This document shows positions 20,512 to 28,798 of a stretch of DNA of 56,504 bases, in pieces (within the stretch, counting starts at the first letter, position 1; each line of letters starts with the position of its first letter). The stretch spans positions 1 to 56,504 of the forward strand of contig BAXO01000028.1 of assembly GCA_001310555.1 (NCBI GenBank), written 5' to 3'. This DNA is from Bacillus sp. JCM 19058. Lineage in GTDB: Bacteria; Bacillota; Bacilli; Bacillales_H; Bacillaceae_D. A program made the translations under genes and the position numbers. The notes below the pieces were generated by a model. It was not told the DNA's origin, did not search any database, and saw only the letters and a program-made list of their open reading frames with translations.

Positions 20512-20699
20512 TCACTCATCTAAAGTTATCCCTAATACTTCCTCAACAGCTTCTTTTGGAATACGATCTAATTTTTTTGGATTGATAATACGTGTGTCCC
20601 TTTGAAATCATTAGTTGTTTACACTCTCTAATGATATCTGCTGAAAAAGAAGGCCCATAACCTAGTGCTATCAAGTCTTTTTTTAGTAAGGGTGACCAT
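20512..20699 (-). CDS. xis: DUF3173 excisionase-like protein
   Basis: About 62 residues once two indels (A-runs near 20682 and 20613) are corrected. The protein begins MVTLTKKDLIALGYGPSFSA, continues DIIRECKQLMISKG and ends RIPKEAVEEVLGITLDE. This matches the DUF3173 family, small DNA-binding proteins found directly upstream of integrases in Gram-positive ICEs and presumed to direct excision. The ATG at 20699 follows GGAAAGGAG with ideal spacing. A promoter with a perfect -10 box lies 48 bp upstream, so xis and int probably form a transcript separate from orf7/orf8. Confidence 0.75.
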
Positions 20700-20746
20700 G
20701 TAAACTCCTTTCCATAGACTAGGATATGCTTTGATATCTGTCTATA

Positions 20747-20775
20747 ATTATAACGCGCTATTATAGGCAATCCAA
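20747..20775 (-). promoter_or_regulatory. promoter for xis-int
   Basis: On the minus strand a perfect -10 TATAAT lies 17 bp after a weak -35 TTGGAT. The likely transcript start is about 40 bases before the xis ATG. Confidence 0.6.
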
Positions 20776-20907
20776 TGCTTTGCATAAATTTACTTCTTGC
20801 ACTAAAATGAAAAGCTTTTGAAGGTTCGTTTGAGCTTTCTTTCTACAGAGAAATACATTCCTAAAATACAACGATTCACAAATCTATCGGGCTATTTCAA
20901 GAAACTT

Positions 20908-21162
20908 AAAATCAGACGGCTGCTGGTTACAGCTCCACGGGAATTGCACCCCTGCAAGTATTTCTTCCAGCCCTATTCATGGCTTGCGACGCTTTGAACG
21001 CTCGAACCATGACGATAGGGGAGTATCATTATCCTCACTGATAGGTTATCGCCAGCAATCCACCACGATTGCGTCAGACAAAGTATGTTTCGCTCGTTCC
21101 TTTCTAGGAAGTCTTGGCGTACTTGTCAGGTAGCTAGCCATCAGCAGAATGTATCTGATTTT
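20908..21162. ncRNA. large predicted structured RNA between xis and orf8
   Basis: No reading frame fits this interval, and it is more G+C rich than its surroundings. A 9-bp closing helix (AAAATCAGA 20908-20916 with TCTGATTTT 21154-21162) and a second helix (CTGCTG 20920-20925 with CAGCAG 21142-21147) enclose about 220 bases. Inside are hairpins at 20971-21020 (CCCTAT..CATGG / CCATG..ATAGGG), 21055-21072 (GCAATC / GATTGC, perfect) and 21097-21112 (TTCCT / AGGAA). TTGCA / TGCAA near 20943-20956 has a loop able to pair nearby. Just outside, hairpin GCATGG / CCATGC (21172-21192) precedes TTTCTTTG on the plus strand, resembling a terminator, and a weak promoter (TTGAGC 20830, TACATT 20854) precedes it. 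This favours plus-strand transcription, but strand is not settled. I recognise no named RNA family. Confidence 0.55.
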
Positions 21163-21254
21163 TGTTATACGGCATGGCGTTATCTTCCATGCTTTCTTTG
21201 TCAAAGTACAAACAAACGCTTAAATGAAAAATAACTTTTCGCATGAAAGTGAGA

Positions 21255-21482
21255 TTAATGTAACTTAAACTTTAAAACTGCTGTGATTAATTTAAGCTCT
21301 AATCTTCGCTTCCATTCATCATCCACAATCAGAGCAGTGTTTCCATTTTCATCTACTATTTCTCTTTGTGCTAGAGTGATAGAGTAGCCTTTGTAATGGT
21401 TCACAACTTGTCCCATTGCTTGCGTATCACCTTGCACCGCCATGAAGATCACCGGGTAGGAAAGTTCAGTAGATTCACTCAT
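21255..21482 (-). CDS. Tn916 Orf8-like helix-turn-helix protein
   Basis: 75 residues starting MSESTELSYPVIFMAVQGD. The pattern YPVIFMAVQGDTQAMGQVVNHYKGY and the ending WKRRLELKLITAVLKFKL (each quoted in part) match the small Orf8 protein of Tn916-type elements. It regulates element genes together with the Orf7 sigma-like factor. The start at 21482 is chosen because AAGGAGC lies eight bases upstream, inside the end of orf7; the ATG at 21488 is too close to it. The gene overlaps orf7 by about 8 bases, so the two are translationally coupled. Confidence 0.8.
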   Translation of the reverse strand: MSESTELSYPVIFMAVQGDTQAMGQVVNHYKGYSITLAQREIVDENGNTALIVDDEWKRRLELKLITAVLKFKLH

Positions 21483-21908
21483 TTTCATGCTCCTTTAGAT
21501 AGTTTTTAATCTTCTCTAAAGCCTTTTTCTTGTGGTAATAAACGGTTCCCCTGGCTATTCCTAATTCTTTGGCAATTTCCGTATCACTCATATCTAAGAA
21601 AAAGAAGAATAGAATAATGAGTTGACCTTGTTTTGATAAAGATTGAATAGCGTTCGCAATCAAAAAAATCTTCTACTTTGATGGCATAACCATTCAGATA
21701 AAAATAATAGACGTCAGTAATATAGGTGTCGTACATGCTTAGTTCATTGAGTTTATCTTGACTTAAGGCAGATAATATAATCATGGTTTTGTTCTGCTTT
21801 TGTGTTTCACGATAAATATCTCTGGCAGCATTTTTCAATACTTTTTTTACAAAATGAATCAAATCGATGTTGAACTACTCTTTGTTGCACAGGTTCGTTT
21901 GTTACCAT
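21475..21908 (-). CDS. Tn916 Orf7-like sigma-70-type regulator
   Basis: About 145 residues once an A-run near 21663 is corrected. The C-terminal region-4-type helix-turn-helix is plain: LFFFFLDMSDTEIAKELGIA then GTVYYHKKKALEKIKNYLKE. The N-terminal part begins MVTNEPVQQRVVQHRFDSFC. Tn916 Orf7 is a sigma-factor-like protein needed for expression of excision functions. The ATG 21908 has a perfect AAAGGAGGTGAT ribosome-binding site. With orf8 it sits on the left arm next to the cargo, the same place it has beside tet(M) in Tn916. Confidence 0.82.
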
Positions 21909-22171
21909 CTTTATCACCTCCTTTCTGTCTGAAAAAGAATTCTGTTGTTTTGCGAGACTAGAACGATAGGAGAGGGCATTTTGCTGAAAAAAAGGGTGGA
22001 AATACAAAAAAAAGACCAAAAAAACTTAGAAAGTTTAGTTGATCTAAGACCTTAAAATAGAAAAGTGGTATAAAAACTATTTATTTAACAAAATAAAAAA
22101 AGCTGTGTTACACAAAAAAACCCAACTGAATATAAAGCAGTTGGGTTTACAGGTACTAGTTATTATTGGAA
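21909..22171. other. orf7 leader region and cargo boundary
   Basis: A/T-rich, with no supportable gene. Perfect stem AACCCAACTG / CAGTTGGGTT at 22119-22149 has an eight-residue T tract on the minus strand, so it can stop leftward transcripts from the cargo before orf7. Confidence 0.6.
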
Positions 22172-22395
22172 ATGTTTTATTCGTTCAACCTGATGGAATG
22201 GGCAGAGGATGTCATGGATATTCGTGAGCAGTTTCCCATCGACAGGGAAAGCACATTGAAAATTGCAGAAAAAAATGAATATTAATCATCCAGAAGATCA
22301 AGACACCAAGACTCCGACTGTTTGTACATATCGGATTTTTTGTTGTTCAAAAAAAGATCATTTTAAATCCACACCTTTAAATGGCCAGATGAAAT
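22172..22395 (+). pseudogene. TnsA-like transposon endonuclease fragment
   Basis: With one A removed near 22275, the frame reads MFYSFNLMEWAEDVMDIREQ and then FPIDRESTLKIAEKMNINHP. The block EWAEDVMDIREQFP followed by a helix and an H-P pair is the conserved core of TnsA, the Tn7-type endonuclease subunit. Weaker C-terminal similarity (FVVQKK-like) follows and the frame decays. Only about 70 residues of the usual 230-280 remain and no tnsB or tnsC is present, so this is a dead remnant. It marks the left edge of the cargo. Confidence 0.6.
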
Positions 22396-22507
22396 AATAA
22401 AATCTGGATACTTTTAAGGGAGCATATCAGAGAGACCATAATAGTTATTATATTAAATTAAATTGTTTTCTTCTCTCTTCACCTTGAGTCATATATGAAT
22501 AGCACCT

Positions 22508-22810
22508 CTATTGTTTACCATATTTGTTTTGAAGAATCCCCATATGAATGATGTCATGCCATTTGCCACCTCTAAACAAGCTCTGGCGACTCGTACCTTC
22601 ATGCTGAAACCCCATTTTTCATATAAACGGATGGCTTTTTCTTTAAACGAAAATACCTTAAGGGAAACACGGTGTAAGTTCATTTCATAAAATGCATAAT
22701 CAAGCACTAATTTTAATGTTTCCGACCCGTAACCTTTTCCCCAATACGCTTTCTCTCCGATGTCAATGATACATTCCGCGCTGTTTCGATTACCCCGTGA
22801 AGCCTGGTTG
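22508..22810 (-). pseudogene. GNAT (RimJ/RimL-type) acetyltransferase fragment
   Basis: The C-terminal half of a GNAT enzyme is clear: ECIIDIGEKAYWGKGYGSET (acetyl-CoA binding loop), LDYAFYEMNLHRVSLKVFSF and EKAIRLYEKWGF. One indel near 22607 restores the ending HDIIHMGILQNKYGKQ. The N-terminal half is missing; upstream of about 22810 the sequence changes to an unrelated frame on the other strand (ENMTKIWSDRLKAAILLDEW). That could be the tail of another truncated gene. The target of the acetyltransferase is unknown. Confidence 0.6.
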
Positions 22811-22977
22811 GCCGCTCGTTTTCCTAATGGAAAGAAAAGCAATGAATTAATCGAAAATATGACCAAAATCTGGTCAGACCGGCTGAAGGCCGCCATATTG
22901 TTGGATGAGTGGGCCAATTAACGCCGCCAATTGTAAGCATCATGCTGCTTATATCGCACGCCCTACTAACGTCCAAT

Positions 22978-23950
22978 TTATACTAATGGATGTGGTGTAT
23001 AAAGTTCTTCTAAACTCGTGATTTCTTCAGATGTCAATTTAACCGACAACGCTAAAACCGCATCTTCGAGATGGCGAGTCTTGGTTGAACCGACAATCGG
23101 GGCTGTGACCTCTTCTTTTTGCAGCAACCATGCAAGTGCGATTTGAGCGCGCGGAATTCCTCGGTTGGCGGCAACTTTCGCAACTCTTTCCGCGACTTTG
23201 CGATCAGCCTCTTCGGTTTTAATAAACAACGCCTTTGCCACCTGATCCTTCTCGGATCGCGAGGTCTGCTCATTCCAATCCCGGGTTAACCGGCCTGCAG
23301 CCAAAGGCAGGTAAGGAGTGACGCCAACTCCCTCATCTTTGCAAAGGGGGAGCATTTCTCTTTCTTCTTCCCGATAGAGCAAGTTAAGTCTATTTTCCAT
23401 GGAAACGAATCTTGTCCAACCATTGCGCTCTGCGGCATGCTGAGCTTTTGCAAACTGCCACGCCAGCATGGAGGATGCTCCGATGTATCTGACCTTGCCT
23501 GCTTTAACTAAATCGTGAAGAGCCTCCATGGTCTCCTCAATTGGCGTATTAGGATCCCAACGATGGATCTGGTACAAATCAACGTAGTCTGTTCCAAGCC
23601 GTTTTAGACTATTATCAATTTCGGTCATGATGGCTTTCCGGGAAAGCCCCATCGCATTCGGGCCCTTACGCATCGGGACAAATACCTTCGTAGCAATGAC
23701 GACCTCGTCACGACGAGCGAAGTCTTTTAAGGCACGTCCGAGAATTTCTTCACTTGTTCCGTCGGAATACATATTGGCGGTACTGAAAAAGTTGATGCCC
23801 CATTCGAGTGCTTTTTTTAATGATCGGTCTGCTTTGCTCTTCATTCAGCGACCATGGGGTATTGCCGCGCTCAGGTACTCCGAAGCCCATGGTTCCAAGG
23901 CTTACCTTTGAAACCTCTAATCCGCTACGTCCGAGTTTTACATATTCCAT
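22978..23950 (-). CDS. aldo/keto reductase (AKR, YakC-like)
   Basis: About 325 residues, start ATG 23950 after AAGGAGTGTG. N-terminal MEYVKLGRSGLEVSKVSLGT, DYVDLYQIHRWDPNTPIEET (catalytic His), IATKVFVPM (catalytic Lys) and the NADPH site TAPIVGSTKTRHLEDA are typical. The motif usually reading FFDTA(N)xYSDG is FFSTANMYSDG here, so the catalytic Asp position is Ser; that needs two base changes and is not explained by an indel. One indel near 23822 breaks the frame. It is divergent from a marR gene, with two palindromes between them. It probably reduces aldehydes or ketones with NADPH, if active. Confidence 0.85.
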
Positions 23951-23981
23951 TTGGTAACACACTCCTTATATATATTTCGGA

Positions 23982-24035
23982 AGGTTGACGTGTCAACCTA
24001 AATGCAGGTTAACACCTTGTAGTTGATATGTCAAC
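23982..24035. promoter_or_regulatory. two MarR operator candidates between AKR and marR genes
   Basis: AGGTTGAC-GT-GTCAACCT (23982-23999) and GTTGATATGTCAAC (24022-24035) are near-perfect palindromes sharing the GTTGA / TCAAC half-site. The second overlaps the likely marR promoter, so the MarR protein probably represses both divergent genes. Confidence 0.65.
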
Positions 24036-24052
24036 CATGATATTATACTTGT

Positions 24053-24496
24053 ATGGATATAAACGAACTAAACGAAGATGAAATGCAAATATGGAATATG
24101 TGGAAAGGCACCTTTAAACGAATCTTTGGCCGTGTTGTGAAAGAGATGTCTGAGTACACAGGACTATCAGAGGGGGATTTCGGAGTATTAGACCGATTAG
24201 TCCAATTCGGGGACGGCGAGCTTCGCCAACAGGAACTAGCTGACTCGATGGACTGGGATAAGAGCAGATTATCCCATCATTTAACGCGGATGGAAAAACG
24301 GGGTCTTGTTATGAGGAAACCATTTGACGCAGATCGCGGTGTTCAGGTCATCATTACTTCTGCCGGAAAATCAGCTTTGGATGAGGCCCTCCCCATCGTC
24401 TCAAAGGCAATACGCAAGCATTTTCTGGATCAATTAACCGATCAAGACATCGAGTCGATTACGAAGCTGGCGGAAAGAACAAAAAAGCGATCGTAG
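24053..24496 (+). CDS. MarR-family transcriptional regulator
   Basis: 147 residues, intact. Winged-helix core: GELRQQELADSMDWDKSRLS (recognition helix) then HHLTRMEKRGLVMRKPF and the wing DADRGVQVIITSAG. MarR proteins bind small phenolic or oxidant ligands and release DNA. It is divergent from the aldo/keto reductase with shared palindromic operators. No ribosome-binding site is visible before ATG 24053, and a -10 box (TATTAT or TATACT) ends within about 10 bases of it, so the transcript may be leaderless. Confidence 0.87.
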   Translation: MDINELNEDEMQIWNMWKGTFKRIFGRVVKEMSEYTGLSEGDFGVLDRLVQFGDGELRQQELADSMDWDKSRLSHHLTRMEKRGLVMRKPFDADRGVQVIITSAGKSALDEALPIVSKAIRKHFLDQLTDQDIESITKLAERTKKRS

Positions 24497-24533
24497 CCTC
24501 GGGGAGAGCCCTGTTGCCGCAATCGCTTTTTTG
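24481..24533 (+). terminator. terminator overlapping the end of marR
   Basis: Outer arms AAAAAAGCGAT and ATCGCTTTTTT are perfectly complementary (11 bp). The inner part holds GGGG..CCC pairing. Confidence 0.7.
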
Positions 24534-24609
24534 GTGTTGTAACGGCAAGTTTAATTGGCTCTATACTAAATGTGTGGTGTCCCCAGTTCTATCAATGGAT
24601 GAAAGGAGA

Positions 24610-24969
24610 TCGGAATGTTCCTGGTCGGTTTGGTGCAGATTGTCGTCTTCGCGATCACAATCGCCGTCTATCTGTTCTTCGCATAATGCGGCCGCGTTCG
24701 CGAACATCGGGATTGACTTGTCGCAAATCGATCCGGCGATGATCATTTACAGTTTCATCTTCTATGTACTCGGTTATTTCTTGTACGCGACCTTATTCGC
24801 GGCCGTTGGTTCGCTCGTTAACCGTACGAGGGGTTGGGCCATCTACGTCTTCGGCTGGCTGTCGGCCAAAATTTACCGCACGGGCGTATTGATGTACGGC
24901 AAGCGTCCTACGCTCAAAGAACTGCGGAAAGCGATGAGGCGTACAAAATATAAAATTTGTAAAAGATGA
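24610..24969 (+). pseudogene. ABC-2 permease remnant (YhaP/NatB-like) with internal deletion
   Basis: Two pieces are fused. The first, MFLVGLVQIVVFAITIAVYL then NIGIDLSQIDPAMIIYSFIF, is from the membrane region of sodium/antibiotic ABC-2 exporters. The second, KIYRTGVLMYGKRPTLKELR, is the very C-terminus. The stretch between (several helices) is missing at the NRTRGWAIYVFGWL join, and the N-terminal half is absent. G+C content is clearly higher than in neighbouring cargo, so it came from a different source. Confidence 0.6.
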
Positions 24970-25054
24970 TTCCTGTACTGTACTGAACGGATAGCATCGA
25001 TATAACCGCCAAAGCTTCAAACTTGCACCTTTACCCACATTTGGTTATTTCAGT

Positions 25055-26185
25055 TCAGTGGTCGCCTTCTGTTCGTTTCCAGACATTTTTAAGTTTCCCT
25101 GTTAATTCCGTTTGAATGACCTGCTTAAGAAATTGAAATAGCCCCCTTGGGAGATCATTTTTTAGGAACATGAATGGAGAGTATTTAAATTTAATTGGTT
25201 TGTTCTCAACAATCGCCTTTCCGAACCGCGGTTGGAACAGGAGCGCTCTTCCTATTGCGACAAGATCGTAGCCATAAGAGTGCGCTGCGATCACATCTTC
25301 TAGGCTTTTTATTTTGCCGACGCCGATTACAGGTACACGCCGATCAATGAGGTCGATAAGCTCACGCCCAATTTCGACATTTTTAGTTTCAGGACGAATC
25401 CCTTTTTGATTAAATTGACTAAGTGAGAAATGAATGTAATCAATTTTTCGTTGAATTAGGGCATCAATTAACAATTTGGTGTCTGACAATGCAATCCCTG
25501 TTTGCACGGTTTCTTCCGGTGATAGGCGATAACCAACGATAAAATGGTCAGGCTTCAATTCTGCGACAGCCTTCTGAACAGCCTGGACAACTGCCAGCGG
25601 AAACCGAAGACGATTTTGAATCGTGCCTCCCCATTGATCTTTTCTTTGGTTGGAGTATGGGGAGAAAAATTGTTGAATAAGATAACCGTTTGCACCATGA
25701 AGCTCTACTCCGTCAAAACCGGCTTGAATTGCACGCTTGGTAGCTTCGTAAAAGTCATGAATGATCCGTTCGACTTGTTCGTTTGTCATTTCCTTTGGAA
25801 TTGCATAGCCTGGACGTTTCGTTGGAATGGAAGAGGGCGCAATGACGTCATTCTCTCCAATTTCCGCCGGAAGGGCTAACTTCCCTGCATGAATTAATTG
25901 TGCCACGATTACTACCCCCTCTTTTTTTTAAATTTGCAGTAAATTCACCAAATCGAGCAACATTCCGATTTGAATCCAATGAAATATGATTGAAAAATCC
26001 GTGCCCATCTACTGAAACAGAGAGGGCCGCGGTAATGAGCATTCCAACATCTTTTGATCGATTCTCATAATAACGAAGTTCTTGCTCGCTGAAGAACTCG
26101 TCTTTATTGGATGAATAAGTCTCATGGGTGCCATGACAAGCGTATTTTTTATTGTTTTCCCGTTAGGAAAGGTGAACGAATTCAT
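25055..26185 (-). CDS. NADH:flavin oxidoreductase / old yellow enzyme family
   Basis: About 375 residues over three frames, starting MNSFTFPNGKTIKNTLVMAP at 26185. The TIM-barrel OYE features are VAQLIHAGKL, IQAGFDGVELHGANGYLIQQ and the FSPYSNQRKDQWGGTIQNR signature. The C-terminal flavin-phosphate region is IGVGKIKSLEDV and YDLVAIGRALL. Such enzymes use FMN and NAD(P)H to reduce activated C=C bonds, nitro groups or quinones. Indels near 26130 and 25920 split it. A palindrome in front of it (26205-26218) is the same as one before the nearby tetR gene. A second, truncated copy of its start lies at 27381-27593. Confidence 0.85.
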
Positions 26186-26192
26186 TACAAGT
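25995..26192 (-). repeat. direct repeat copy A (5' part of the flavin oxidoreductase gene)
   Basis: About 200 bp match 27403-27600 at roughly nine bases in ten by eye, in the same orientation, separated by the SDR gene. It points to a local duplication. Confidence 0.75.
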
Positions 26193-26204
26193 TTCCCCCT
26201 AATA

Positions 26205-26218
26205 TAGACTACAGTCTA
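26205..26218. promoter_or_regulatory. operator palindrome before the flavin oxidoreductase gene
   Basis: TAGACTACAGTCTA, one base pair off a perfect 14-bp palindrome; the perfect form TAGACTATAGTCTA is at 27644-27657. Likely bound by the TetR-type protein encoded at 27774. Confidence 0.6.
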
Positions 26219-26503
26219 CAATGGATTTTGGAAAGGCGTGGCCGAACCCGGTACCTCCAGAAAAACGTTGGTGGAAAGGTTCGCCGCGATAAAGCCAGTC
26301 TCAGATCTTCTCAAGTAGTTCTTCCAGAATGGAGACACCTTTATCTTCGGATACAAATTTTAACAGTGTCTTGATCTTCCGCGGTGCTTATGAGGATTTG
26401 TACAAAATGGTTAGGCACGAAATACCGCTGTATTGATATGACTAAATAACTTAACCACAATCAACGTACAAAATGCACACTATGTCGAATACTGCTTAAG
26501 CAA
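26219..26503. other. interval with no clear gene
   Basis: An 87-codon plus-strand frame crosses it but covers the oxidoreductase start and has no recognisable content. The minus strand holds a short piece FVSEDKGVSILEELLEKI that may be the tail of a lost gene. Nothing firm. Confidence 0.4.
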
Positions 26504-27315
26504 TCAAAAAGAAGTATTCTTTTGGTGCTTTGACGATTTTGGATGGAACATGCGGTACATCAGGTTAACCAGCGTCCGACGGGGGAGGAGTCGATACGCT
26601 TGAGAAATCCAATAGTTGTTTCTCCCGTCAATGACCGTCATCTGCTGTTTTTCCAATGCTCGTAATCCGGTTCGGACGACGTGTTCCGGTGGTACCATCT
26701 TGCCGACTCCTGAATCGTTTGTTCCCATCACTTCATAAATATTAGTATCCGTTGGCCCTGGGCATAAGGTGACAATGGAAATACCATTCCCTTTTGCCTC
26801 TGCCCATACCGCCTCGCTCCAAGCTATTAAGAAGGCCTTCGTTGCACTGTAGACGGCCCGGTAGGGCATGGGCTGAAAACCACCAGTGGAAGCCACATTA
26901 ATAATAGCACCTTGACCTCTTTGAATCATATCTTGCATAAAGAGATGGGATAAACTCACAGGAGTATACACATTCAGTCGTATCTCATCCTGCTGGGAGC
27001 GCAACGTTTTCTCGGCAAACAATCCATGTGTCACAGTTCCTGCATTGTTAATTAAAAGGTCTACCTGCTGCAGTTTTCTGTTTACAGTACCATAAACCTC
27101 TTGAGCAGACTTCTCCCTACTCAAATCTGCGACGACAACCTCCGCCTGTATATTATAATTTTGCCTTAGATCCTCAGCGAGACGCTTTAATTTATCTTCA
27201 GAGCGTGCTAAAAGCAAAAGGTTCATCCTCTTATTGCCATTTCATGTGCGAATGCCTTACCAATGCCGGAAGAAGCGCCGGTTATTAATGCCGTCTTTCC
27301 TTTATAGTCGTACAT
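26504..27315 (-). CDS. short-chain dehydrogenase/reductase (SDR)
   Basis: About 270 residues. Rossmann motif TALITGASSGIGKAFAHE, NNAG (LLINNAGTVTHG), catalytic Ser in INVASTGGFQPMP and the YxxxK pair in YSATKAFL are all present, followed by TLCPGPTDTNIYE. It starts at ATG 27315; one indel near 27230 breaks the frame. SDRs of this DltE/YdfG-like group reduce carbonyls with NADPH. It lies between the two copies of the oxidoreductase 5' region, so it was probably under the same TetR operator before the duplication. Confidence 0.87.
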
Positions 27316-27380
27316 ACTTTTATTCTCCTTTTCAGTAGTTGAAGTTGCAGTAAATAATCTAGTAACCTTCCTATCTGAAT

Positions 27381-27593
27381 TCAAGGGTACATGTTTAAAA
27401 AAAATCCGTGCCCATCTACGGAAACCAAGAGGGCAGCGGTAATGAGCATCCCAACATCTTTTGATCGATTCTGATAATAACGAAGTTCTTGCTCGCTGAA
27501 GAACTCGTCTTTATTGGATGAATAAGTCGTCATAGGCGCCATCACAAGCGTGTTTTTTATTGTTCTACCGTTCGGAATAGTAAATGAATTCAT
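27381..27593 (-). pseudogene. truncated second copy of the flavin oxidoreductase N-terminus
   Basis: It encodes MNSFTIPNGRTIKNTLVMAP then EQELRYYQNRSKDVGMLITA and SVDGHGFF before leaving the homology. It is nearly the same as the first 70 residues of the gene at 25055-26185. It keeps its own operator and ribosome-binding site (GGAGGAACTTGT), so it probably still yields a short transcript leading to the SDR gene. Confidence 0.8.
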
Positions 27594-27600
27594 ACAAGTT
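27403..27600 (-). repeat. direct repeat copy B
   Basis: Partner of 25995-26192; see that entry. Confidence 0.75.
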
Positions 27601-27643
27601 CCTCCTGTGCATTTTTGATCCAAGTTGACACCATAATTAATAA

Positions 27644-27657
27644 TAGACTATAGTCTA
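27644..27657. promoter_or_regulatory. perfect palindromic TetR operator candidate
   Basis: TAGACTATAGTCTA, a perfect 14-bp palindrome between the divergent oxidoreductase copy and tetR. Extra AGTCTA half-sites lie at 27724-27729 and 27753-27758, just before the tetR start, suggesting autoregulation. Confidence 0.7.
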
Positions 27658-27773
27658 AAAAGTAGCCGCACTTTTATTATGCTGACGTAAGTTTATACTT
27701 GCAAACATCAATTTACAGATGAAAGTCTATTATTCAACGAATTTTGTAGGTCAGTCTATTTAAGGAGGTCATT

Positions 27774-28335
27774 ATGAAAGATCGACGCATACAAAAAAAA
27801 CGAAAGACGCTATTCAATCCGCTTTTGCAGAACTATTAAGAGAAAAAAAAGTATAGACAAAATGACGGTGAAACAACTATGCGAGGTAGCCAATATCAAT
27901 AAGAGCACTTTTTATTTACATTATAGAGATATTTATGACTGTGCTGAGTACTTACGGGATACCATCGTTGATGATTTGATTGCCGTGTTTGCTCCATATA
28001 ACTTTGCAGATATCATTAATAATTTTTCGATTGTACTGGAAGATATTATGTTTACTTTTAATAAGAACAAAGACCTTTATATGCCTTTTCTTAAATCTCC
28101 AAGTCTTTCCTACAATTTATGTACAATGAAAAACGCAATCATTGAGAAGATATTGGAAAAGGTGGATGATCAGGATCGAAATCATGGAATGGACCCATTT
28201 ATTGTTACCTTCATCATAAGTGGAATGATCAGCGTACTTGAGCAACATGATTTTACGGATCTGAATCAGCAAACCATTTCGAATCTGGCCTATAAAGTAC
28301 AAAATGGGTTTGCAAGCATACCAAGAACAAGATAA
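27774..28335 (+). CDS. TetR-family regulator 1
   Basis: About 185 residues. HTH: MTVKQLCEVANINKSTFYLH then YRDIYDCAEYL. It starts at ATG 27774 after TAAGGAGG; extra bases in A-runs near 27800 and 27850 break the frame. The N-terminal part reads MKDRRIQKTKDAIQSAFAEL. The ligand domain is of the TetR_C type seen in Firmicute regulators (FADIINNFSIVLEDIMF). It is divergent from the oxidoreductase/SDR cassette, with a perfect palindrome between, and most likely represses both. Confidence 0.85.
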
Positions 28336-28339
28336 AGAA

Positions 28340-28560
28340 TGAGTCACGGTATGCTGTGAGTAGAAGGGGGTGGTTAGTTCCCGTCCTTTTACATCACCGT
28401 ACATGCCGGTATGCATACGGCGGTTCCAATAGGTTAACCAAGTCACAGATAAGGAGAGTGTAAACTTTTAGGCCTTGTCGCTTCCCAATAGGAAGTCGGT
28501 AGGGCATTATTTGTGTTACGAGACATCTCCCATACCCTCGTCTTGGAAAATTTTTTTTGT
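28340..28560 (-). mobile_element. group II intron 3'-end remnant (domains V/VI)
   Basis: On the minus strand the sequence contains GGAACCGCCGTATGC...GCATGTACGGTG, the domain V helix of bacterial group II introns, followed by GGACGGGAACTAACC and CCCCCTTCTACTC, matching the domain VI/3'-end layout. Upstream intron-like sequence (GGTATGGGAGATGTCTCGTA, ACTTCCTATTGGGAAGC) extends to about 28560. No reverse transcriptase gene is present, so it is an inactive fragment. Confidence 0.6.
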
Positions 28561-28798
28561 GAAATGACTCTGAATGAGGGTATTCAGCTCTGAAAATATC
28601 ACATTTATTGAGGGAGATTTATTCCCTCCAATTGAGATTTAAAATATCTGTTTCTGTCTAAAATACCTCTGGTCAATCTCTATATAGTTTGCCCCTTCCT
28701 GCAGGCGTGTGGGTGAAGTTTAAAAATTTATGCTTGCATTAAGTATCTAAATTAGATATTATGTAATCAATCAATAATTAATTTGGGAGATGTTGTAA
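28561..28798. other. promoter region of TetR regulator 2
   Basis: No gene. It holds a palindrome TATCTAA-A-TTAGATA at 28744-28758 and an AATCAATCAATAATTAAT stretch (28767-28784) related to the other operators of this cassette. Confidence 0.5.

Noticed and set aside
20908..20960. Cobalamin-riboswitch-like string in the structured RNA (minus strand GGTGCAATTCC ... GCTGTAACC)
   Set aside because: The B12-box and surrounding helices are missing, and the order of helices differs. Similarity is limited to a few bases.
26111..26374. 87-codon plus-strand frame
   Set aside because: It runs antisense over the oxidoreductase start and operator and has no domain; judged a shadow frame.
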